64,000 nucleotides of DNA from the NCBI RefSeq assembly GCF_021497505.1, contig NZ_CP069349.1:583861-647860 (forward strand), read 5' to 3'. Below the pieces are notes generated by a model that saw only the letters and a program-made list of their open reading frames with translations, had not been told where the DNA came from and did no database searches. This document shows positions 1 to 7,855 of this stretch, in pieces. The DNA is from Turicibacter sp. TJ11 (GTDB lineage Bacteria > Bacillota_I > Bacilli_A > MOL361 > Turicibacteraceae). The stretch's first letter is position 1. Every line of letters starts with the position of its first letter. The translations under genes and the position numbers were made by a program.

Positions 1-909
1 GGAATTATTACCGTATTAAGTGTTCAAAATACGAAACGAAAATCGCTTGAAACAGGGTTAGCTCGTTTAAATTCAACCCTTCTTGCATTAGGAATTAGTT
101 GTTTAATGTTTACACTTTTTGGATTCAACTCGGTAGCGTTTGGAATTTATTTATTAATTTTCATTCCGTTAGCGGTGAAATTTAAGTTAAGTGATGGTAT
201 CGCAGTTAGCTCTGTTTTAGTGACACATGTTTTAGGAGAAGGAACTATTAGTTTAGCAATCCTTTGGAATGAAGTCATGTTAATGGTCGTCGGTGCAGGG
301 ATTGCCATCTTATTTAACTTATACATGCCAAATATGATTGCACAAATTAAAAAAGATCAAGATGAAATTGAGGAACATTTTCGTACCGTGTTATTTTGCT
401 TAGCTAATACAACAAGAAGTCAAGCAGTAGCTATTGATGAAGAAGAGTTATTTGAATCACTTGAGAGGCATCTAGATGAGGCAAGAACTCGAGCAGAGCG
501 AAATCGTCAAAACTATTTTTTAGAGGAAATGACTTATTACGTTCAATACATGGAAATGCGAGCGATGCAATATCAAGTTTTAACGAGTATGCGTCAGACG
601 CTTGGGAAAGTCATGATGACCGTTGAACAATCAAATCTTTTGGCTGATTTAACCGAACATATTGCGAACTCTTTACACGAATTTAATACAGCTGATGAAT
701 TGATCCAAGAGACTCAAACGGTATTAATATGTTGTCGTAATCAAGAGCTACCTAAATCACGAGAAGAGTTTGAAAATCGGGCCATGTTATTTCAATATTT
801 AAATGATGTGATGCATTTACTTGAGATTAAACGTCAATTTATTCAAAACTTAACGCCTAAACAAATCGAATTGTTTAATCCACAAGCGCTTGAAAAAGCG
901 ACAAATTAA
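1..909 (+). CDS. Aromatic acid exporter family membrane protein (5'-truncated by window edge)
   Basis: The reading frame is open from base 1, so the gene starts upstream of the window and only its last 302 codons are seen. The visible part opens with the end of an N-terminal membrane domain (SVQNTKRKSLETGLARL, then hydrophobic helices) and continues into a long soluble, Glu-rich alpha-helical tail from about residue 115. This is the architecture of the ArAE/YqjA family (DUF939 membrane domain plus a C-terminal helical domain), proposed to export aromatic acids or similar compounds. The substrate is not known from sequence. The gene ends in a terminator shared with the convergent helicase gene. 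Confidence 0.8.
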   Translation, partial: GIITVLSVQNTKRKSLETGLARLNSTLLALGISCLMFTLFGFNSVAFGIYLLIFIPLAVKFKLSDGIAVSSVLVTHVLGEGTISLAILWNEVMLMVVGAGIAILFNLYMPNMIAQIKKDQDEIEEHFRTVLFCLANTTRSQAVAIDEEELFESLERHLDEARTRAERNRQNYFLEEMTYYVQYMEMRAMQYQVLTSMRQTLGKVMMTVEQSNLLADLTEHIANSLHEFNTADELIQETQTVLICCRNQELPKSREEFENRAMLFQYLNDVMHLLEIKRQFIQNLTPKQIELFNPQALEKATN

Positions 910-937
910 AAAAGATGACCCCAGGTCATCTTTTTTA
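908..937. terminator. Bidirectional intrinsic terminator
   Basis: The stem AAAGATGACC / GGTCATCTTT around a CCA loop is flanked by A and T runs. It serves both the exporter (+) and the convergent DEAD-box gene (-), overlapping the end of the latter. Confidence 0.85.
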
Positions 938-2086
938 ATTTGATTTTAAAGGAATAAATTTACCATGACTAACTGTCATTTCATCAAAGGTAATTTTAAA
1001 TTTCTTTTGATATTTTTTTAACGTGCTTAATTCTTTTTCAGTAATAATACAAATTGATTTTCCTGATTGATATCCGCGTGCCGTACGACCTGCACGATGT
1101 AAATACTCATTTGGATTAGCAGGGCAGTCTAAGTGGATGACATGTGTAACTTCTGGAATGTCTAATCCACGTGCAGTTAAATCCGTTGAAATTAATAATC
1201 GAATGCTTCCATTTCTAAACGCATCTAAGGCACGTTTTCGTTCTTCTTTTTTAATATTTCCACGCATCATAAACGTTTCTTTTTTATGGAAATTTAACTT
1301 TTCAGCAATTTCTTGCATGGAATCATTTTGATTAACAAAAATTAAAGCACGAGTTGGTTCTTCAGCAACGATCAGTTTGCGTAATAATTCAAATTTATCA
1401 CGACGATCACCTTTTAAATAGTAATGTTGAATGTTTGGATTCATTTCAACTTCATCAGAAGCTTTGATGATGACGGGTTCTTTCATCATTGATTGAGCTA
1501 ATGCAGATGTGTTTTCACTAATTGAAGCTGAGAATAAACAAAGTTGACGATCTCTTAACGTTGTTTTAATAATGTCTTGAATCGTTTTAGTGTTCGTGTT
1601 ATCTAATAAGCTATCCGCTTCATCTAAGACAATCGTTTTAATTGTATGAGCTGTAATTTTTTTCTTTTTGATTAATTCTAAAATTCGTCCAGGTGTTCCA
1701 ACAATAAAGTGCGGCTTCGTATCTTTTAATTTTTTAATTTGTTTTTCAATATTCGCACCACCAATAATAGTGGTTGAAGTCACCGCTTCACCTGAATTAG
1801 TTGCTAATAATTTAATTTGTTGATCAATTTGCATGACAAGCTCATGTGTGGGCGCTAAAATAAGAACTTGCATTTCACGTTTGCTAGTATCAACCTTTTG
1901 AAATAAAGGAGCAACGAAAGCTAAAGTTTTTCCACTTCCTGTATGTGATTGAGCAATCACATCTTGATGAGATAAAATAACGGGTACTGCTTGGGCTTGA
2001 ATGGCAGTTGGGGTTGTAATGTTTTGTTTGATTAAACCTTCGACGATCGAAGCATTTAATCCTAAGGCTTCAAATGATAAAGACAT
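935..2086 (-). CDS. DEAD-box ATP-dependent RNA helicase
   Basis: An ATP-dependent RNA helicase of 383 residues with all canonical superfamily-2 motifs: the Q-motif region near the N terminus, motif I AQSHTGSGKT (about residues 45-54), PTHELV, GTPGR, DEAD, a motif III that reads SAS instead of the usual SAT, STDLTARGLD, and HRAGRTARG. These proteins remodel structured RNA in ribosome assembly or mRNA decay, often in the cold. It has little C-terminal extension beyond the helicase core, so no specific RNA target can be named. The start is placed at the ATG encoding MSLSFEALG because AAAAGGAGG lies 6 bases before it. Upstream in-frame ATGs lie on or before that ribosome site. Confidence 0.93.
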   Translation of the reverse strand: MSLSFEALGLNASIVEGLIKQNITTPTAIQAQAVPVILSHQDVIAQSHTGSGKTLAFVAPLFQKVDTSKREMQVLILAPTHELVMQIDQQIKLLATNSGEAVTSTTIIGGANIEKQIKKLKDTKPHFIVGTPGRILELIKKKKITAHTIKTIVLDEADSLLDNTNTKTIQDIIKTTLRDRQLCLFSASISENTSALAQSMMKEPVIIKASDEVEMNPNIQHYYLKGDRRDKFELLRKLIVAEEPTRALIFVNQNDSMQEIAEKLNFHKKETFMMRGNIKKEERKRALDAFRNGSIRLLISTDLTARGLDIPEVTHVIHLDCPANPNEYLHRAGRTARGYQSGKSICIITEKELSTLKKYQKKFKITFDEMTVSHGKFIPLKSN

Positions 2087-2137
2087 AGTCATCCTCCTTT
2101 TAAAATTCACTAAAGACCAACTAGGGACGGGCTTGTC

Positions 2138-2290
2138 TTATTTATCGAATAATCCGCCACCTTTATGATTTTTAATGCGTTTGCGCGCCTCACCAATTTG
2201 TTTATCTGGACGCTTTAATTTATCTTGTTGTTTTGTTTTTTGACGCTTTTCTTCGATAATTTTTTTCATTAAATCCATGTTTGTTGCCAT
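2138..2290 (-). CDS. Small basic hypothetical protein (50 aa)
   Basis: A 50-codon frame, MATNMDLMKKIIEEKRQK... to ...GGGLFDK, preceded by a good ribosome site (GTAGGAGAAC) and placed just upstream of the helicase gene on the same strand. It is rich in Lys, Arg and Gln, has no membrane segment and no recognised domain. Its neighbourhood with an RNA helicase and its charge make nucleic-acid or ribosome binding possible, but that is only inference. A similar short basic protein is encoded at 4105-4254. Confidence 0.6.
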   Translation of the reverse strand: MATNMDLMKKIIEEKRQKTKQQDKLKRPDKQIGEARKRIKNHKGGGLFDK

Positions 2291-2421
2291 AATTTGTTCT
2301 CCTACACATAAAATAATGATGTTAAAATTTTTTAACTCTCTTATTTTATAATATTTAAGAGGTTTTATCTATTATTCAAGATACATTTGTCGAAAAAAGT
2401 ATTGATTCGAGGTGGAATGAA

Positions 2422-2703
2422 ATGAAAATTGGTTATTTAGAAATAAAATTAGGAGCTCCTTGGGTTCATAGTCTCAAAGAAAAACGGATGATTGTTCGAA
2501 GTATCATTGCAAAAGTGAGACAAAGCTTTAATGTTTCGATTCATGAAATTGGCACGCAAGATGAGCATCAAATCATTACGCTCGGCGTGACAACGGGATC
2601 AAATTCTTTCCCACAACTTCAATCCGTCCTTGATCAAGTGGTGAACTTTATTGAATCAAATTATGAGACGAGTGTTGATGATATTTTCACAGAAATTATC
2701 TAA
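2422..2703 (+). CDS. DUF503 (YlxP-like) protein
   Basis: A 93-residue protein of the DUF503 family: an N-terminal strand MKIGYLEIKL, the typical HSLKEKRMIVRSII helix, and a second half with strand ITLGVTTG and a C-terminal helix. The family (B. subtilis YlxP) is usually linked to the infB-rbfA translation cluster and has a ferredoxin-like fold. Its biochemical role is not established. Here it stands alone, which is unusual for the family in Bacilli. The start ATG follows GAGGTGGAATGA. Length matches the family norm. Confidence 0.8.
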   Translation: MKIGYLEIKLGAPWVHSLKEKRMIVRSIIAKVRQSFNVSIHEIGTQDEHQIITLGVTTGSNSFPQLQSVLDQVVNFIESNYETSVDDIFTEII

Positions 2704-2796
2704 TGTAAAATAATGATGTAATTGTAGGTTTTAAATTGTCAATGAAAGTAATAAATAGTATAATTTGTTATATTATTGTTGACAGGGGGTTCCCAC

Positions 2797-3921
2797 ATGA
2801 ATCAATCAATGAAACAACCAGTGACCTTTTTAAGAGGCTTAGCGTTTGTAGCAGCAGCTTATATTTTAATTAAAGTCATTGATTCTTATCACTTAATTTT
2901 TGCAAGTTTAGGTGGGATGTTCTCGACGATTTCACCATTTTTAATGGCGTTTATTTTTGCCTATTTATTAAATCCTATTATTGTTTTTTTAGAACGACAA
3001 TTTAAATTAAAGCGTGCATGGAGTGTCACTTTTACATATGTTGGACTTCTTTTCCTTTGTTATGTGGCGGGAAGTTTTTTATTTCCTATTATTTATCAAA
3101 GTGGAAGAGATTTAATTTCACAACTTCCGACATTTGCGATTAAGATGCAAATGTTAATGGATCAGTGGATGATGAACTCTTATCCACTTGAACTCAGTGA
3201 TTTAGCACCGATTCAGGACCAAATCATGACGACCATTCCTAAGCTAACGGATGTGTTAACACGCTCATTAAGTTCGTTAGTAGGAATGACTTATAGTGCT
3301 TTAATGGGGACCGGTAACTTTTTAATGGCGTTCATTATTAGTATTTATGTTTTACTTGAAAAAGAGAAGTTTATCTCAATCGTCAAGAAACTAATTTTTA
3401 TTGTTTTTCGTAAAAAAATGGCCACTCATTTTGTAGGAGCTGGGCAACTGTTTCATGCAAACATCGGTAAATATTTAATTGGTAAATCATTAGATTCTAT
3501 CTTTGTTGGTGTTTGTGCGATTATCGGCTTGTCATTTATTGGCGCTAAGTATGCGGTGTTACTCGGTGTTATTTTTGGGATTATGAATATGATCCCATTC
3601 GTTGGACCTATTATCGGCACATTAGTAGCTGTTGGGATTAATCTTTTTTATAATCCATTAGTCGCTTTCGTGACTTTCATTTTTTTACTCATTGTTCAGC
3701 AAGTTGAAACACTCGTCATCGATCCAAAAGTCGTCGGTGAAAAAATGGGATTAAATCCATTTTTCACGTTACTCGCTGTGACGATCGGTGGTAAGTTTTT
3801 TGGAATGTTTGGAATGATTTTAAGTGTCCCAGTGATGGGGATGATTAAATTTTATGTCACGACGTTCATTAATCAACAGTATGACACGCTTTATCCGGCG
3901 GTAGAAACACAAACTGAATAA
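2797..3921 (+). CDS. AI-2E family transporter / permease
   Basis: A polytopic membrane protein of 374 residues with about seven to eight hydrophobic helices and the conserved family signature around IMNMIPFVGPIIGT and the C-terminal block VVGEKMGLNPFFTLLAVTIGG. The family is named after TqsA of E. coli (autoinducer-2 exporter) but also contains Na+/H+ antiporters and proteins of unknown substrate, so the transported molecule cannot be inferred. The ATG at 2797 follows an AGGGGG ribosome site. An in-frame TTG 21 bases further upstream has no better signal. The gene is followed directly by a strong terminator. Confidence 0.88.
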   Translation: MNQSMKQPVTFLRGLAFVAAAYILIKVIDSYHLIFASLGGMFSTISPFLMAFIFAYLLNPIIVFLERQFKLKRAWSVTFTYVGLLFLCYVAGSFLFPIIYQSGRDLISQLPTFAIKMQMLMDQWMMNSYPLELSDLAPIQDQIMTTIPKLTDVLTRSLSSLVGMTYSALMGTGNFLMAFIISIYVLLEKEKFISIVKKLIFIVFRKKMATHFVGAGQLFHANIGKYLIGKSLDSIFVGVCAIIGLSFIGAKYAVLLGVIFGIMNMIPFVGPIIGTLVAVGINLFYNPLVAFVTFIFLLIVQQVETLVIDPKVVGEKMGLNPFFTLLAVTIGGKFFGMFGMILSVPVMGMIKFYVTTFINQQYDTLYPAVETQTE

Positions 3922-3934
3922 GTTAAATCATATC

Positions 3935-3969
3935 AAAAAGACATTTTCGTGACGGAAAATGTCTTTTTT
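3935..3969 (+). terminator. Intrinsic terminator of the AI-2E permease gene
   Basis: Stem AAAAGACATTTTC / GGAAAATGTCTTTT with a short loop, followed by T residues, 14 bases after the stop codon. Confidence 0.85.
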
Positions 3970-4056
3970 ACAGTTCGTACAATTACACATCTTTTCATGA
4001 ACTATTCGTCTTAGAGAATCACATTTTATAATTAACGATGATCGTTAAATAGGTAT

Positions 4057-4092
4057 GAAAAAAGCGATAGAGAAGCTTGTAACTATCGCTTG
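4057..4092 (-). terminator. Intrinsic terminator of the small minus-strand gene
   Basis: Read on the minus strand, GCGATAG / CTATCGC pairs around a 12-base loop and is followed by TTTTTT. It lies just beyond the stop codon of the 49-aa gene at 4105-4254. Confidence 0.75.
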
Positions 4093-4104
4093 TTGTGAGA
4101 AAAA

Positions 4105-4254
4105 CTAGCCTAAAATACCTGCTTTTCTTCGCTTGCTTTTTCCTTTTTGACCTTTGACCATTTCACGACTTGGCATGAATTGTGTTTTTTGATTGGCTGT
4201 TGATTGTTTCTTTTGTTCTAATAATGCTTGAATGGATTGTTTCGTTTGACTCAT
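4105..4254 (-). CDS. Small basic hypothetical protein (49 aa)
   Basis: A 49-codon frame on the minus strand with ribosome site GAAAGGAGCAACTAGA before its ATG and its own terminator, which together argue for a real gene. The protein is Lys/Gln-rich (MSQTKQSIQALLEQKKQ..., ending KSKRRKAGILG) with a strongly basic C terminus. No domain is recognised. It resembles the 50-aa protein at 2138-2290 in size and charge, though not clearly in sequence. RNA or ribosome association is a guess from composition. Confidence 0.6.
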   Translation of the reverse strand: MSQTKQSIQALLEQKKQSTANQKTQFMPSREMVKGQKGKSKRRKAGILG

Positions 4255-4333
4255 TCTAGTTGCTCCTTTCACACTAAATTATGTTCATTTTATCGAAAAA
4301 TGATAAACTTGACTAGTCACCTTGAAAAAAAAC

Positions 4334-4362
4334 TTGATTTCAGTGTTAGTTTTTGTTAGAAT
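4334..4362 (+). promoter_or_regulatory. Sigma-A-type promoter for the MATE leader
   Basis: TTGATT, exactly 17 bases, then TAGAAT. Transcription from here would run into the terminator at 4406-4444 before reaching the MATE gene at 4504. Confidence 0.6.
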
Positions 4363-4405
4363 ATAGTGGATTTTGTATAAAAATATATTTAATTTACAAG
4401 TGTTG

Positions 4406-4444
4406 AACCCCCACTTTGAACAAACTTCAAATTGGGGGTTTTTG
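4406..4444 (+). terminator. Intrinsic terminator in the leader of the MATE gene (possible attenuator)
   Basis: Arms AACCCCCA / TGGGGGTT, extended by an inner TTGAA / TTCAA pairing, are followed by a T run. It sits between the promoter at 4334-4362 and the MATE start codon, so it would end most transcripts about 75 bases after initiation unless antitermination occurs. No leader-peptide frame is obvious before it. Confidence 0.75.
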
Positions 4445-4503
4445 TATGCATTTTTATAAAAGATCGTGACTTTAATAAACTTTAGAAGAGAAAGAGGGAT
4501 TAA

Positions 4504-5856
4504 ATGAAATCAAATCAATTATTTTATAAACGATTGTTAATGTTAGCACTTCCGATTGTGGTTCAAAATTTAATTACCACATCCTTAAATATGTTAGATA
4601 CCATTATGATCGGGAGTTTAGGAGAAGTTCAATTAGCCGCTGTCGGGGTGGCGAATCAATTTTATTTCTTATATAGCTTACTTGCGATGGGAATTGGAGC
4701 AGGATGTTCCATTTTAATTGCTCAGCTATGGGGGAAAAAAGATGAAGCGAAAATTCATTCTGTGTTAAAGTTAGGATTAATCGCAGCCATCATGTTAGCG
4801 TCTATTTTTATGATCATTGGACATTTTGGTGCAGAGTCTATTATTTCATTATTTAATGAAGATCGAGAGGTGATTAGACTAGGAAGTGAATACTTACGTA
4901 TTTCGATCATGAGTTATATGGTGTCAGCCATCTCGTTTGTTTTTGCGGGAGCCTTACGTAGTATTGGAAATAGCGCCTTACCGATGTGGGGAAGTGTTGT
5001 TGGATTATTAGTAAATGCTGTGTTAAATGCCATCTTAATTTTTGGTTTATTTAACATGCCAGCGTTAGGTGTTTCAGGGGCTGCCATTGCGACATTAATT
5101 GCACGTATCGTTGAATGTTTGATTATTTTAATGATTGTGACATTGAAGGTAAAGCCGCTGCGCTTAACACTTAAAGATTTTAAACATATCGATGCGCCAA
5201 TGGCTAAACTGTTATACCTCACTGCTTTACCAGTTGTATTAAATGAGGCATGTTGGGGACTTGCGAATGTTACTTATACGATGATTTATGGTCATATCGG
5301 CGTTAATGCGATTGCCACAACTCAAATTACATCAACGATTATGAACTTATTTACGATTGTAATCTTTGGAATGGCTCATGCATCGGTTGTGTTAATTGGA
5401 AATGAAATTGGAGCAAACCGAGAAGAACAAGGAATCACTTATGCCAAAAATATTATCCGTCTATCGATGGGTGTCGGTGTTTTAATGGCCATTATTTTAG
5501 CTTTATTAGCTCCGTTTATTGTAAAAATCTATAATGTGTCACCCATCGTTCGCGAAGATGCGATGAAAATCTTATGGATTTATGGAATTTTCATGTTACC
5601 ACGCGTTTATAACGGAATTTTAATTGTTGGAATTTTACGCGGAGGTGGCGATGCAAAGTACGGGTCGATTGCACAAGGATTATCGATCTGGTTAGTCGGA
5701 ATTCCATTAGCATTTATAGCCGCCTATGTGATGAACTGGTCGATTTCTTACGTTATTTTCTTTGGTGCCTTAGAAGAAATTTTACGTTGCATCATTTTAA
5801 GACGTCGATTTAAATCAAATAAATGGATTAATAATATGGTAAAAGATATCGATTAA
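4504..5856 (+). CDS. MATE family efflux transporter
   Basis: A 450-residue multidrug and toxic compound extrusion family protein with about 12 transmembrane helices in two homologous halves (start RLLMLALPIVVQNLITT; second half from about residue 240, ALPVVLNEACWG). MATE pumps export cationic drugs or metabolites using Na+ or H+ gradients. The C-terminal TM region resembles the bacterial NorM-type branch, but a substrate cannot be assigned. The ATG follows GAGAAAGAGGG. Its leader contains a promoter and an intrinsic terminator, which suggests inducible expression. A second, diverged MATE gene lies at 7856-9226. Confidence 0.9.
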   Translation: MKSNQLFYKRLLMLALPIVVQNLITTSLNMLDTIMIGSLGEVQLAAVGVANQFYFLYSLLAMGIGAGCSILIAQLWGKKDEAKIHSVLKLGLIAAIMLASIFMIIGHFGAESIISLFNEDREVIRLGSEYLRISIMSYMVSAISFVFAGALRSIGNSALPMWGSVVGLLVNAVLNAILIFGLFNMPALGVSGAAIATLIARIVECLIILMIVTLKVKPLRLTLKDFKHIDAPMAKLLYLTALPVVLNEACWGLANVTYTMIYGHIGVNAIATTQITSTIMNLFTIVIFGMAHASVVLIGNEIGANREEQGITYAKNIIRLSMGVGVLMAIILALLAPFIVKIYNVSPIVREDAMKILWIYGIFMLPRVYNGILIVGILRGGGDAKYGSIAQGLSIWLVGIPLAFIAAYVMNWSISYVIFFGALEEILRCIILRRRFKSNKWINNMVKDID

Positions 5857-5880
5857 AACCTGATTATTTTTAAAAATGAC

Positions 5881-5909
5881 TTGTCACTTTTTCATTTTCT
5901 CGCTATAAT
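5881..5909 (+). promoter_or_regulatory. Sigma-A-type promoter of the T-box operon
   Basis: TTGTCA and TATAAT separated by exactly 17 bases, immediately upstream of the T-box leader. Confidence 0.85.
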
Positions 5910-5915
5910 AGAAAA

Positions 5916-6175
5916 AAATAGCAAAGATAGTGAGAAGAAAGAGTAAATTTAGACGAACTTTTTAGAGAGCTGATGAGGGTGAAAATTCAGCAAGTGACGA
6001 TAAATTGAAGCAGTCTTTGAATCGCGCACTGAGAACTAGGTCGTTGATCTAATGTAGGTGTAGCCGTTTTACTCACGTTACGAGTATCGAGTGAGTCATG
6101 AGTTTAGAATGACTTATGAGGGTGGTACCGCGAAGATAACCTTCGTCCCTTTTGGGATGAAGGTTTTTTTTATTT
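5916..6175 (+). promoter_or_regulatory. T-box riboswitch upstream of the Lrp/aminotransferase/MATE operon
   Basis: The leader shows AGAGAGCTGATG in Stem I, the T-box GGTGGTACCGCG at 6121-6132 and a terminator hairpin AACCTTCGTCCC / GGGATGAAGGTT followed by T8 (about 6138-6175). T-boxes sense uncharged tRNA and let transcription proceed when the cognate amino acid is scarce. Aligning this Stem I with the trpS leader in the same window, where the specifier is TGG, puts AAC (Asn, 6034-6036) in the specifier position. A one-base slip would read ACT (Thr). Asn is my preferred reading. Confidence 0.9.
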
Positions 6176-6192
6176 TAAACATAGGAGGTTAA

Positions 6193-6675
6193 ATGATGGA
6201 AGAGATTTTAGAAATCTTAGAAAAGAACAGTCGCTATACCGATGAAGAAATAGCGGTTATGGCAGGAAAAACAGTGGAAGAAGTTCGTGAAGCGATTCGT
6301 GATTATGAAGAGCGTAGCATTATTGCAGGCTATACGACTTTAATTAACTGGGAAAACACAGGAAAAGAAACCGTAACAGCTTTAATTGAAGTTAAAGTGA
6401 CACCACAACGTGGAGAAGGATTTGATAAAGTGGCAGAACGCATTTATAACTTTGAACAAGTTCGTGCGTGCTACTTAATGTCAGGTGGATTTGACTTAAC
6501 CGTTATTGTTGAAGGAAAAACAATGAAAGAAGTAGCGATGTTTGTTTCAGAAAAATTAGCGGTTCAAGAATATGTGTTAAGCTGTGCAACGCATTTTGTC
6601 TTAAAAAAATATAAAGACCATGGAACCATTTTTAAAGAGAAAGAATTTGATGATCGTGAGGTAATTTTCTTATGA
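6193..6675 (+). CDS. Lrp/AsnC family transcriptional regulator
   Basis: A 160-residue regulator: an N-terminal winged helix-turn-helix (about residues 1-55, with RYTDEEIAVMAGKTVEEVREAI) followed by a RAM ligand-binding/oligomerisation domain (about 65-145). Family members sense amino acids and act as dimers or octamers on DNA. It is the first gene after the T-box leader and its stop overlaps the aminotransferase start (ATGA), so it is translationally coupled to it and probably regulates the same pathway. The AGGAGG ribosome site is close to two adjacent ATGs. The second (6196) has the better spacing. Confidence 0.9.
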   Translation: MMEEILEILEKNSRYTDEEIAVMAGKTVEEVREAIRDYEERSIIAGYTTLINWENTGKETVTALIEVKVTPQRGEGFDKVAERIYNFEQVRACYLMSGGFDLTVIVEGKTMKEVAMFVSEKLAVQEYVLSCATHFVLKKYKDHGTIFKEKEFDDREVIFL

Positions 6676-7841
6676 GATTAGAGGATATGATTTTAGAAAA
6701 TGTTAAAAATATGCCACCTTCAGGAATTCGTAAATATTTTGATATGGTTCATGAGATGGAAGGTGTTATTTCTTTAGGTGTTGGGGAACCCGATTTTGTT
6801 ACACCGTGGAATGTTCGTGAAGCGGGAATTTATTCGTTAGAAAAAGGGCATACTCACTATTCTTCAAATGCTGGATTTATGGAATTACGCTATGAAATTT
6901 CTCGCTATCTATATCGCCGCTTTGAGCTATGTTATCATCCAGAAGATGAAATCTTAGTCACAGTGGGTGGAAGTGAAGGGATTGACTTAGCGCTTCGTGC
7001 CTTAGTTGGTCCAGGAGATGAAGTCATTATTCCCGAACCAAGCTTTGTTGCTTATAAAGGTTGTACGACATTCACAGGAGCAACACCTAAAATTATTGAA
7101 TTAAAAGCTGAAAATGAGTTTAAACTAACGAAGGAAGAACTTTTAGAGGCGATTACACCTAAAACAAAAGTGCTTATTATGCCGTTTCCAAATAATCCAA
7201 CCGGAGCGATTATGACAAAAGATGAGTTACAAGAGTTAGTGGATGTATTAAAAGACAAAGAAATTATTATTATTTCAGATGAAATTTATGCCGAGCTAAC
7301 GTATGATCAAAAGCATGTCTCAATTGCAAGTTTCAAAGAAGTTAAAGAACAGACACTCGTGATCAATGGATTTTCAAAAGCATATGCCATGACCGGATGG
7401 CGTTTAGGTTATGTGTGTGGGCACAAAACGTTAATTAGTGCGATGAAAAAAATTCATCAATATGCCATCATGTGTTCGCCAACAACTTCTCAGTATGCGG
7501 CCATTGAAGCGATGAAAAATGGAGATGCTAGCGTTGAAATGATGGTGAAGGAGTATAATCAACGACGCCGAGTTTTAGTTGATGGATTTAAAAAGTTAGG
7601 ACTCGATTGTTTTGAACCATTAGGTGCTTTTTATGTCTTCCCATGTATTAAATCAACGGGGTTATCTTCTGATGAATTTTGTGAGAAACTCTTATTAACT
7701 GAGAAAGTTTTAACAGTCCCTGGCAACGCCTTTGGAGACTGTGGCGACGGATTTATCCGCGCTTGTTATGCTTCATCGATGGAAAATATAAAAGAAGCAC
7801 TAAAGCGTATTGAACGTTTCTTAGATCAATTAAAGAAATAG
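6672..7841 (+). CDS. PLP-dependent class I/II aminotransferase (aspartate/aromatic type)
   Basis: A 389-residue fold-type I aminotransferase. Visible signatures are SLGVGEPDFVTP near the N terminus, FPNNPTGA, SDEIYAELTY and the PLP-lysine segment GFSKAYAMTGWRLGY, where Lys236 should form the Schiff base. The family transfers amino groups between amino acids and 2-oxoacids. The Asn-type T-box upstream would fit aspartate/asparagine-linked metabolism, but substrate specificity is not readable from the sequence. The ATG overlaps the stop of the Lrp gene by 4 bases. The MATE pump begins 14 bases downstream, so all three genes share one transcript. Confidence 0.9.
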   Translation: MRLEDMILENVKNMPPSGIRKYFDMVHEMEGVISLGVGEPDFVTPWNVREAGIYSLEKGHTHYSSNAGFMELRYEISRYLYRRFELCYHPEDEILVTVGGSEGIDLALRALVGPGDEVIIPEPSFVAYKGCTTFTGATPKIIELKAENEFKLTKEELLEAITPKTKVLIMPFPNNPTGAIMTKDELQELVDVLKDKEIIIISDEIYAELTYDQKHVSIASFKEVKEQTLVINGFSKAYAMTGWRLGYVCGHKTLISAMKKIHQYAIMCSPTTSQYAAIEAMKNGDASVEMMVKEYNQRRRVLVDGFKKLGLDCFEPLGAFYVFPCIKSTGLSSDEFCEKLLLTEKVLTVPGNAFGDCGDGFIRACYASSMENIKEALKRIERFLDQLKK

Positions 7842-7855
7842 AAAAAGGTGAAAGT

